A stretch of DNA of 64,000 bases, from NCBI RefSeq assembly GCF_947179515.1, contig NC_067481.1, positions 3,199,570 through 3,263,569 on the forward strand. The letters are read 5' to 3'. This DNA is from Apodemus sylvaticus. Lineage: Eukaryota > Chordata > Mammalia > Rodentia > Muridae. The position numbers and the translations under genes were made by a program. A model generated the notes under the pieces. The model saw only the letters and a list, made by a program, of their open reading frames with translations. It was not told the DNA's origin and made no database searches. This document shows positions 55,120 to 64,000 of the stretch, piece after piece; positions within the stretch are counted from its first letter, which is position 1; the number at the start of each line of letters is the position of its first letter.

Positions 55120-55240
55120 TCCCTGGTGGCTCAGGACTGCAATTCTAGTGCTTGAGGCAGGGGGATTTCTGTGTTTAAGGCTAGCCTGGTACATAGCTTT
55201 AGGCCATCCTGGGGTACATAAATTTTCTCTCAAAGAACCA
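55120..55240 (+). repeat. Degenerate B1
   Basis: TGAGGCAGGGGGATTTCTGT and AAGGCTAGCCTGGTACATAG. Confidence 0.6.
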
Positions 55241-55382
55241 AACCAAACCCCCAAACCCCCTGTATGGTCTCCAAAAATAGACAGTATACACCAGTCCCTG
55301 GCTGCTGTTGGATTCCTTGTTCCATGGCTCCTCTTCAAAATGTCACCACCCAAGTGACTGGCAGATAGCAAGTAACTTTTAG

Positions 55383-55620
55383 TTAGCCAGGCAGTGGTGG
55401 CGCACGCCTGTAATCCCAGCACTCTGGGAGGCAGAGGCAGGCGGATTTCTGAATTCGAGGTGGCCAGCCTGGTCTACAGAGTGAGTTCCAGGGCTATACA
55501 GAGAAACCCTGTCTCAAAAAAAACCAAAATCCAAAAAATCCAAAAAAAACCAACAACAACAACAACAAAATAAAACAACACACACACACACACAAACAAA
55601 CCCAAAAAAACCCCAAAATC
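55383..55620 (+). repeat. B1 SINE with long A-rich/(CA)n tail
   Basis: GCCAGGCAGTGGTGGCGCAC start, ends ACCCTGTCTCAAAAAAAACC, then (CAA)n and (CA)n. Confidence 0.9.
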
Positions 55621-55745
55621 TTTTTTGTTGAAACTTAGTTTCTCTCTCCCACGTCTCTCTTCTGTAGCCTAGGCTGGCCCAGAACTCATGGTTATCCCCC
55701 TGCCTCTGAATCTTAAGTGCTGGGATTACGGATGTGTGCTTCCAT
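55621..55745 (-). repeat. B1 fragment
   Basis: CTAGGCTGGCCCAGAACTCA and AAGTGCTGGGATTACGGATG. Inverted relative to the B1 before it. Confidence 0.65.
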
Positions 55746-56414
55746 TGTCCACGTGTGCATGTGTGTGGGACCACCCACTGTGGCAGCAGCGTGGGAAACC
55801 TACAAGTGATCTGCTCCAGCTGCTACCAACTGCCAGCTCCTCAGTAAGGGGTGGGGCCTGGGGACTGCCTCCCTCTCCTGCACTGGAAGGCTGACTGGTT
55901 TGCTCTTCTGCAGGTATTAGGTAGCCACAGCTGTGGCTGTGAGTTTGTGGGTTCGCTACCTCTGTCCTGTTCGGATGTCATCAGTTCATCTCCTGGCTCT
56001 TACGTTCTTCCTGCTTCCTCCTCTGCGGTGCAGAGTGGAGGCTGGTGAGGAGGACTTAGGGCGGAGGACGCAGCCTTGCTATTGCACTTTCCTGATGAGA
56101 CCGCTGCCCACCGGAGCTTCTGTGACCAAGGCTGAGGGCGAGCAGCTCGGGTCCTGGGTCAGGGCTCTGCCAACATGTACAGCTGTTTTCAGTGCTGGCT
56201 TCTCGTGTGCATGGTGGATTGGGTGGAAAGTTGATCGGAATCAGTAATTGGACTGATTTACTCTCGTTTCCTTTTGCCATAGCAGAGACTGAACGTGGGC
56301 TCGGCCTCACACTTGCTTGGGAGGTGCCTCTGCCTCTGAGCTTGTGGATTTGTGAAGGCCTTTCGTGGGCTCACTGTGGAGCCGTGGCAGGCCTTAGAGC
56401 TGCAATCTTCCAAG

Positions 56415-56582
56415 CCGGGCAGTGGTGGCTCATGCCTTTAATCCCAGCACTAGGGAGGCAGAGGCAGGAGGATCTTTGAGTTCGAGGCCAGCCTGGTCTA
56501 CAGAGTGAGTTCCAGGACAGCCAGGGCTACACAGAGAAACCCTCTCTCAAAAAACAAACAAAAAACAAAACAAAACAAAAAA
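56415..56582 (+). repeat. B1 SINE
   Basis: GCCGGGCAGTGGTGGCTCAT start, near consensus, (CAAAA)n tail. Confidence 0.92.
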
Positions 56583-56959
56583 GTTTCGATCTTCCTGCCT
56601 TGGCCCTCTGGGTAGCTGAGATTACAGGCCAATACCACAGGATATTGCTACGCTTCAGTTTTTGTAATTTGGTGGGGACTGGACTCCCTCGGGCTGTTCT
56701 GGGGAGTAGGGTTGGTCAGGCTACCTGGCAACACAAATCTCTAAGATTCTAGCTTACACCTCCTCCCTATGACTGAGTTTTTAAAAATTCTTTCACAGGC
56801 TGGATTCTGCTCTTGTAAAATTGGCTATGTAGAGTGATACAAGCTTCAGGTACAGGGGAGGGGATCTGCTAGCCATGAGGGTTTGTAGCAGGAGAAGCTG
56901 ACTTTATCATGTCTATTGTATTCCACATCATTTGATCGCACTTGTAGGATATTGATGCA

Positions 56960-57060
56960 GCTGAGACGTCGCGGGTAGGGAAGAAGCCCCGAGCCTGCGC
57001 AGAGCACCGCCCTTAGTGGACGCACCCGGAACTATAAAGGAAGGATACTGGGAATCTTCC
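56960..57060 (+). promoter_or_regulatory. Isolated GC-rich segment with TATA box (candidate promoter or LTR remnant)
   Basis: GAGACGTCGCGGGTAGGG, CCTGCGCAGAGCACCGCC, then GAACTATAAAGGAAGG in order. CpGs are unusually frequent for this intron. No exon can be assigned downstream. Confidence 0.3.
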
Positions 57061-57534
57061 TTTCACCTCAGACGGTGGTAGTTTCAGGCCGTCACCATTC
57101 GCCTAATGGTTAATCTTTTATAAATATGTTTTGTCTACACAAGAATGATTGATTTGATCAGAGTTTTAGAGAAACACCCCAGGGTGAGCAAGCTGTAAAA
57201 TCTCAGCTGCCGCCTGAGGAGAACAGAGGAGAGAGGGGAAAAGGCCACACTACTAGAGAACCCCGGGGCGGGGAGGAAGGCTTTAGGAGAAAATAAAAAC
57301 AAAGCAAAACAACCCCTCCAACCAAAACCAATAAGGAAACCAGAAAATGTTGATTAATGTTCCCAAATTGTTAAGGACAACATGATAGAAAGCAAGCAAT
57401 CTGGCTTTTCCAGAAAGTGGGCGGGCTTATGACACACCCGTGGCTGCAGCCTATAAGCTGTTACTACCTGAAACATTTTCTTAGCTTACGCGTATTTCCT
57501 GTCTATATGTGTGTAAATACGAACATGCATACAT

Positions 57535-57587
57535 ACATATATGTATATATAGAGAGAATACACTCGTGTGTGTGTGTGTGTGTGTGA

Positions 57588-57622
<35 letters not shown>

Positions 57623-57686
57623 TGTGTGTGAGGTTTGTGGGGGTGGGTATGTATGTGTGTGTGCTCAAATGTGTGTATGTTCACGT

Positions 57687-57734
<48 letters not shown>

Positions 57735-57817
57735 ATATGGTGGGAGGTATGTGAGGGAGAGGCATGTATGGGGTGGGTTTGCATGTGTACACAAATGTGT
57801 ATATACTCACATGCGTG

Positions 57818-57860
<43 letters not shown>

Positions 57861-57865
57861 GTGTA
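57535..57865. repeat. Compound (GT)n/(GA)n microsatellite
   Basis: Three (GT)n blocks alternating with two (GA)n blocks (about 57590-57620 and 57710-57735). Confidence 0.92.
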
Positions 57866-57889
57866 TGTTCTCATGTGCATGCATGAACA

Positions 57890-58092
57890 TATAGGGCCAG
57901 ATATGATTCCTCAGGAGCTATTCATCCTGTGTTTTTGAGAAGCTCTGGGGAGCTCCACCTCCCTACCACTGGATTACAGGTGTGTCACAGCTTTTACATG
58001 GGCGTTGGGGATGGAACTCCAGTTCTTAGGCTCCTGGGGCAGACAGGATACTGAAGGACATGACACCGACTGAGCCATCTTTCCAGCCCCTC
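57890..58092 (-). repeat. B3 SINE
   Basis: ACTGGATTACAGGTGTGTCA, ends GAGCCATCTTTCCAGCCCC. Confidence 0.7.
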
Positions 58093-60644
58093 ACAAATTC
58101 CCGTTTTGTAACTAAGTCACTTTCTCTAAGCTGAATCAATTCGGCTACTCTTTGGGAATATCATCAATACCCTCTTACTTCTTTCTGATTTGAATCTTGA
58201 TTTGTGGTTCCTTAACTTGTGCTTTGCACAAAGAGAGCATCATCTACAGATACAATGTAGAAATCAGAAGGAGCTAGCCTGGTCTCTGTGCTGCTGGTGT
58301 ATCCCCTGGGTGGCCTGGTTTGGGCTGTGCTGCTGGTGGTCTCCCTAGCTGGTTTGCACTGCTTGCAGAGTCCCTGGCTGGCTTTGAGTTTTGCCACCTT
58401 GGGTTTAATCCTCCTCTGTCTTAGCGCTTGGCACATCACCAAATTTCCCTGCCCTTCCTGGCCCAATTTCCCTTGTTCTGTGGAGAAATAGGATGTGTGT
58501 ATTTGTGGTCTCCGGACATGAAAGCAGGCTGCTTCAGGAGGGAGGCCCTGGCTTTGGGGTTTTGCTGGGCGAGGCTGTGTCGGAGTGATTGCTTAACAGT
58601 TGGAAGGGGAAGATGGCAGCTTCAGGGCCTCTGAGGCCTCCCAGCCCTGCTGTACTGACTGGCATGCTGTGAAGGACCTTTTCATTGTGGCAGATGGTCT
58701 GGGTTCCAGCAGTAAGGTTAACCCCCTCAACCTCAGCTCTTCCACTGGGTCACAAGTCGGCCATCTTGTTCTCTTCACAGGGAGCTCTGTGGAATCCTAC
58801 AGGGGGCCCAGGGGCTGGATTTTCTGGTATTTCTCTTTTGCTTTGATGCCATACCCAGAGTTAAATGCACCCCGAGGACACCAGCCCCCACCCCCGATGG
58901 CTCTGTTGGGTGACCCAAGGCCTTCCCAGAGGGACAGGCTGGTCGCCCGGTGTGTTGATCTCACTCTTTGATCTGCAGAGTTGTCTCTCCCAGGGTTGGT
59001 GAGGATGTGAGGGACTCGGGAAAGCCAACAGGAAGGAAAGGGGAGCTGAGGCCTCTGCTCAGGTGAGCTGTGACAGATGCTGAGGGAGGAACCAATCCCT
59101 GTTTGCTGGTGTGTCTGACCTGTTTAATAAATCATCATTCACTCCAGGCTTTAGTGCTGGAGCCTTGAGGGAAAAGTTGATGAACCGGTTTCTGTCGGCC
59201 ACAAGGCAGGTGACCCGAGCTCAGGGTTCTACACCAGAGCAGTCGGATAGTGCTGGGGGAGTAACCGACTGTGGGCTACATCCATCCCACGGTGCCCTAA
59301 ACATCCTTGGCCTCGTCTCTTAACTGTCCCTACCTCAGGGCAGCGGGCAGAGCTCATGCATGAGCAGTTGTGCAGTGTCTCGGTATGTGCTGCAGACTGG
59401 TGCAAGCCTGCATCAGACCCAGGATAGCCTGAGCTGGGACAGCGCAGGGCGTACGGGTGGCAAGCTGTGGTTGCCCTCCTCTCCTGCTGGGTACAGACCA
59501 CCCTCTTACTTTGACTTTTTTCTAGAAAGTTTCCAGAAGAGACTTTTGCCCCTTTGCTCTTGGTCAGCTCCCAGGGAACTGACGAAGCCCCATTCTACCC
59601 AGACAGGAAACCGAGGTTTTGGATGGAGAAAGTTCACAGTCACTCAGTTCCCCCTACCCTGAGCACGCAGCTCACGGTAGGTGGCCCGTGACATCGGGTC
59701 CTGGCTCTAGGCCTCAGGCCTCCATGCTGCTTCCAGGGCAGTTGCTCCGGGTGGATGCCTGGGAGCTGGTGACTGTTGGAGAGCTGCCAGTCAGCATGTC
59801 GTGGGACTCTTGTCCTAGACTCTGGCAGATGGATGGACTCCAAACATATCCTGTCCTGACACGGGGACCATGTGATGCTAATGCTGTTTCCAGCAGGATT
59901 CAGGTTGCATGTGGACTCAGGTTCACACAGTAGCTGACCTGGAGAGGAGAGGAGAGCCTGGGTTACTGAGTGTGATCACAGGCCTCGTACAGGTTGGGTT
60001 TATCAGTGTCAGATCCGTGGAATGTGGCTAGGGTTCTACTGGTTATCATTGGCCAAGGATGCAAGGCTCCCGGAAGGTCCTTTGGGGTCTCCAGAAAGAC
60101 CAAGCCCTGTCCGTTTGCCACTGTAGCACAGAGATCCCGTTTACACCTCTGAATCGCGGAGATGCAGGACTGTGCACCTGGGCTGGGTGAACTCTGAACA
60201 TGGCCGGCTCCCGCTGCAGCAGCCGCAGGAAGCTGATGCTCAGAAACAGAGGCGGCTGTCATGTTTTCACTGGTTTTCGGATGCCCTTCGCCTGCTCCAC
60301 ATCTTGGAGGGATCTAGGGCGTAAGTCACCCAATCTCTGGCCATAAATTCTGGGTAATACGTGTCTTAACTTCACTCCTTGTAAACATCAGCCAAAGGAG
60401 ATGCCAGCCGCAGTGCCTCAAGAGTTACTGAGCGCTCCAGTTGCCACTCTGGCTAGCAGACTTAAAGCCTCCAAGATTAAATTTCAGCGGCTCCCGTGGG
60501 GCAGTCGGTAACAGCAGGCTCCATTGGGGTAGAGCTTGTCTTACTAGGGACTGTGTAAGAAGTCACCTATTTTTCTCCTGGCCCTGCTGTGGGTCCCCTC
60601 CTGTCTCCTGTCTCTCTCCTCTTGGGACTCCTGTCTTACCCCAT

Positions 60645-60835
60645 TTTAAAAGCAATGTTTATTTTAATTTTATGTGTATGTGCACCACTCTCATGTGACC
60701 CCGCGGGAGCCAGGAGATTGTGTTAGATCCTTGGAGTTGGAGTTCACAGACAGCTGTGAGCCACCATGCAGGCTCACGGAGCTGAACTTGGGTCTTCTGC
60801 AAGAGCTCTTCACCGCTGTAACATTTCTCCAACCT
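60645..60835 (-). repeat. B3 SINE
   Basis: AGACAGCTGTGAGCCACCAT and GAGCTGAACTTGGGTCTTCT. Confidence 0.65.
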
Positions 60836-60839
60836 GGTT

Positions 60840-60921
60840 GTTTTTAATTTATTTTTTCCCATTTTCATAAGTGTATGTGGTATGTATGTGTGTAGGCACA
60901 TGTGTGTGAATATGCCTGTAC

Positions 60922-60956
<35 letters not shown>

Positions 60957-61310
60957 ATGTGGAGACCTGACATTGGCATTTGGAATCGTACCTTTCCTTT
61001 TGATTCCTTTTCCATTGTTTTCATTGAGGCAGGGACTCTCAATCAAACCCAGAGTTCACGAACCGATATGGCCAGTCTCAGTGGATGGCTTGCTTTGGGA
61101 TTCCCTAGCTATACCTTCCCTGGCTGGGATTACAGGTGGACCACCATACCCACCTGGCATTTATGTGGGTTTTGGGGATCCTAGTTCTAGTTCTCACACT
61201 TGTAAAGTGAACATTAACCACAGAGCCATCTCCTCATCTCCCCCAAATTATTTGTGTGCGTGTGCATGTGCGTGCGTGTGTGCGTGCGTGTGCATGTGTG
61301 TGTGTGTACA
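60840..61310. repeat. (GT)n tracts around a diverged B4/B3 SINE
   Basis: (GT)n 60922-60955 and 61255-61308; between them GCTGGGATTACAGGTGGACC and ACCACAGAGCCATCTCCTCA. Confidence 0.6.
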
Positions 61311-61379
61311 TGTATGGATGTTTGGCATGTTGAGACCAGAGACAAACATCCAGTCTCTTCCTGACTGCTCTCCCCTTTT

Positions 61380-61548
61380 TTATTTGTTTGTTTTGTTTTG
61401 TTTTGTTTTTTTCAAGACAGGGTTTCTCTGTGCAGCCCTGGCGGTCCTGGAACTCACTCTGTAGACCAGGCTGGCCTTGAACTTAGAAATTCCCCTGCCT
61501 CTGCCTCCCAAGTGCTGGGATTAAAGGCATGCATCACCACCGCCCGGC
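61380..61548 (-). repeat. B1 SINE
   Basis: (GTTTT)n head, AAGACAGGGTTTCTCTGTGC, ends CATCACCACCGCCCGGC. Confidence 0.92.
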
Positions 61549-62084
61549 TTGTCTTCAGCATCTTTATTCCCACTGATGTCCCCTGGGAGCTGTCAGAGCA
61601 GGGAGTCCACATTTCCCTGTGGGGTTCTTAGGAGGGTTTTGTGAGCTGTCTCTGAGTCGAGGAGGTCATGCTGTTCCTTTCTTTCCAATTGCACAGTAGT
61701 TTTCCTTTGCAAAGGGCTCTGCCTCGCTGGCACTGGCAGCCTAGAACAGCCTAAGGTGTGGCTGGGGGCAGACCCAGTCACACGTGGAAGACAGCCTTGG
61801 CTTTCCACACTGCGCCCTTTCAAGCCCTCAGCCGTGGCTGGTTGCCTGTGTGTCCGAGCTAGTTGGAGTCTGGCCCTGGCTTCCCTCCATCTCTGGTTCT
61901 TTGTGCCAGCTGTCAGGCTGGCTGCTGTCCCCTTCATCAGCAGAAGGAGGGGTGGTTCAGCCCAGAGGGAGCTGTCTGGCACACTGAGTGTGGTCTAAGG
62001 TACTGACATGGATGTAAGCATTTTAAAGAACATATATCACAGGAACATATTCACGAGACAAGTGCTCGTGGCCATCAAGGATCT

Positions 62085-62570
62085 ACCTTGAATGTGTGAG
62101 GTTGAGGCCAGCCTGGTCTATATAATAAGTTCCAGGCTATCTCGGGCATGCATAAATATGACCCTGTCTAAATCAACCAAGCAAGTATCCAATCAGTCAG
62201 TATTAGAGGCTGGGGAGAAGCTCAGAGTTAAAGTGCCTGCCGTGCAAGCATTTGGATTCCAGAATCCACATTAAAGCTGTGACAGCCGACCTCTGTCATC
62301 TCAGCATCTACGGAGAGAAGGGAGACAGACAGGAATTCCCAGAAGCACATGGACTACCTAGCTTGGAGTGTGTGGCTGTGAACAAGAGACCCTGTCTCAA
62401 GCAAGAAAGAAGGCAAAGACACCTGAGGTTGTCCTCTGAGCTCCACACTTGTACAGTGTGTTTACCCACCCACATACATACATGCATGTCTGTACATACA
62501 TATACACACACCCCACACATGGGCATGCACACACACAGATTATAAAAAACAAAACAAAAATAAATACTTT
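62085..62570 (+). repeat. B1 fragment and B3 SINE
   Basis: B1 (GAGGTTGAGGCCAGCCTGGT, 62090-62180), then B3-like (62205-62570, GGCTGGGGAGAAGCTCAGAG) with an (ACATAC)n/(CA)n tail. Confidence 0.65.
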
Positions 62571-62844
62571 TTAAAAGTGTTTGTCTTGAGTTTCTTCAGA
62601 CACTTCTGGGACTCCCTGGCTGACGACCCATTCTCTGAGCACCCCACCCTTTGAGGCCCCTGACCCTGATGCTGTGATCCATTGGAAGGTCAGGTGTGCT
62701 CACCCCTCAGCCTTTCAGGGAGCCTTGTGGTGATGCTGTCGTGCGCTGTGTCTTCCCCCACGGCCTTGTGTGTAATTGGTCGAAGTGCTGGCTGTGGAAA
62801 GAGCTCAGATGTGGAAGGAGACCCGTGGCTGGCAGCCTTTTTTT

Positions 62845-62988
62845 TTTTTTTTGAGAAAGGGTTTCTCTGTGTAGCCCTGACTGTCCTGGAACTCACTTTG
62901 TAGATCAGGCTGGCCTCGAACTCAGAAATCCACCTGCCTCTGCCTCCCAAGTGCTGGGATTACAGGTGTGTGCCACCAGCGCCCGGCT
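62845..62988 (-). repeat. B1 SINE
   Basis: GAGAAAGGGTTTCTCTGTGT through GTGCCACCAGCGCCCGGC. Confidence 0.93.
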
Positions 62989-63294
62989 GGCTGGCAGCCT
63001 TTCTGACGTCTGGTGGTCCTTGCTCCTTCTGACCTCAGAGGACACCAGGCCCCTAAGGTCGTGGGTCCAAACTGCTCAGTACTGTTGTGCTTCAAGGTTG
63101 TGTGTGTTGAATGCATCAGGAGGGTTTCTGACAGACCGGTAGACTCAGTGAAGCCATCTTTGATGGCTTTGTCCTGCCTTTAGCAACTATCTTCCTGGGG
63201 ACTTGATCCACATCCGGGTGCCCCATGCTGCCTTCAATGAAGTCTCTACTCTCTCTGTTAGGAAACAAACGACACTAGTATTTTAGTTTGATTT

Positions 63295-63425
63295 CTATTT
63301 TTTTCGATAAAGACCAGGACTAAAAGCAAGTGTGGGAGGGGAGGTTTGATTGGCTTATAGTCTGTCACTGAAGGAAGTTGGAGAGGGAGCGGAAGCAGAC
63401 ATACAGTCCAGACGTTTTATTTATA
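63295..63425. repeat. Interspersed repeat fragment, family not identified
   Basis: GAGGGGAGGTTTGATTGGCT and TATAGTCTGTCACTGAAGGA resemble the elements at 22.6 and 32.5 kb. Confidence 0.4.
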
Positions 63426-63824
63426 GGCCATATGCTGAGATTGGGTAGATCTAGGGCTATACTAACTTATTCCCCAGCTATAAAGCCCCTGTTGCAGTTT
63501 CTCCTGGCCATGTGGTTCTGGTCCGTGGCTCCTTCCTCCTCTCCTGCCTCCTCCCCCTCCCCCTCTCTCTTTCTCTCTCTCTCTCTCCCCCTGTACCTAC
63601 AACCCCCTCACCTCCAATGCCCCATCACAGGCTCTAGCCTTTATTGACCAGTTAAATTGGGGAGAAGGTTCACAAGGCAGCACGTGAGTACAAGAGAATC
63701 TGCTCGTTGGGCAAACCCCATCTTGAGGAACCAGTATTTACCGTTAGAATACAGGCAGCCCCAGGCCAACCCACTACAAAACCAAACCAACTGAATAAAC
63801 AAAAAATAGGTCATAGAGAAGGAG

Positions 63825-63965
63825 GAGAGATGCTCAGCAGTTAGGAGCACTGACTGCTCTTCGGAAGGTCCTAAGCTCAAATCCCAGCAACCCATGGTGG
63901 CTCACAACCTTCTGTACAGCTACAGTGTACTCATATACATAAAATAAATAAATCTTTAAAAAAAG
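63825..63965 (+). repeat. B2 SINE, truncated
   Basis: GAGAGATGCTCAGCAGTTAG head and a tail ATAAAATAAATAAATCTTTA; the middle is shortened. Confidence 0.85.
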
Positions 63966-64000
63966 AAAGAGTGAGGAAGGGGCAAGCAGCCCCTTTAAAA

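Larger units (their letters stand above)
53377..64000 (+). other. Probable Tbc1d16 intron 1
   Basis: I can recognise no coding exon on either strand over these 10.6 kb. The longest ORFs coincide with SINEs, GC-rich shadows or (GT)n tracts. The content is SINEs, microsatellites and stretches of apparently single-copy DNA (54.9-55.1, 56.6-57.5, 58.1-60.6 and 63.0-63.3 kb). The interval fits a long first intron. Confidence 0.5.

Noticed and set aside
58212..58491. Opposed ORFs around 58.2-58.5 kb with repeated leucine/valine words
   Set aside because: A short diverged direct repeat (CTGCTGGTG) explains the pattern; there is no start context, splice site or family match.
53377..64000. Search for Tbc1d16 coding exons
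   Set aside because: None of the ORFs resembles the TBC1D16 N-terminus or TBC domain; the region is treated as intron.
1..64000. CRISPR arrays, operons, bacterial or phage systems
   Set aside because: The sequence is mammalian: SINEs, spliced genes, microsatellites. Direct repeats seen are SINEs or simple repeats with no spacer architecture.
1..64000. tRNA or other small RNA genes
   Set aside because: tRNA-like A/B boxes occur only within B2, B3 and ID SINEs; no free-standing cloverleaf was recognised by eye. A tRNAscan run would settle it.

Overview
The window is rodent (murid) genomic DNA. It is packed with B1, B2, B3/B4 and ID SINEs and LTR fragments, its genes have canonical GT-AG introns, and two long multi-exon genes on the minus strand can be read exon by exon. 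Remembered Gaa proteins of house mouse and rat match closely but not exactly (for example the exon 2 start, a shorter trefoil loop and the end of exon 14). I therefore infer a murid that is neither standard Mus musculus nor rat; the species is not proven.

Layout, left to right. 1-12.8 kb: the 5' two thirds of Gaa (lysosomal acid alpha-glucosidase), minus strand, exon 14 back to exon 1. Exons 15-20 lie beyond the left edge. Exon 1 is non-coding and sits in a GC-rich promoter with a CLEAR-type E-box. 12.9-14.8 kb: short intergenic interval with SINEs. 14.8-52.6 kb: complete Ccdc40 (axonemal 96-nm ruler protein), minus strand, 20 coding exons that join without a frame break to 1252 codons plus stop; every exon length and phase was checked by hand. 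52.5-53.8 kb: CpG-rich, probably divergent promoter. 53.2-64 kb: plus-strand side, most likely the non-coding first exon and first intron of Tbc1d16. That name rests on remembered synteny plus the CpG island; no Tbc1d16 coding exon is in the window.

Ccdc40 and Gaa lie head-to-tail, with about 2 kb between the Ccdc40 poly(A) signal and the Gaa promoter. They are not functionally linked: Gaa degrades glycogen in lysosomes and CCDC40 builds motile cilia. Each promoter carries a motif that fits its biology: a TFEB/CLEAR-like site at Gaa and two full RFX X-boxes at Ccdc40.

I found no wholly new system. The observations most worth checking are the paired X-boxes, an overlapping 128-codon alternative-frame ORF from the first AUG of Ccdc40, a 36-nt in-frame repeat array in Ccdc40 exon 3, an exon-7-like fragment inside Gaa intron 8, and a roughly 600-bp polypurine tract in Ccdc40 intron 3.
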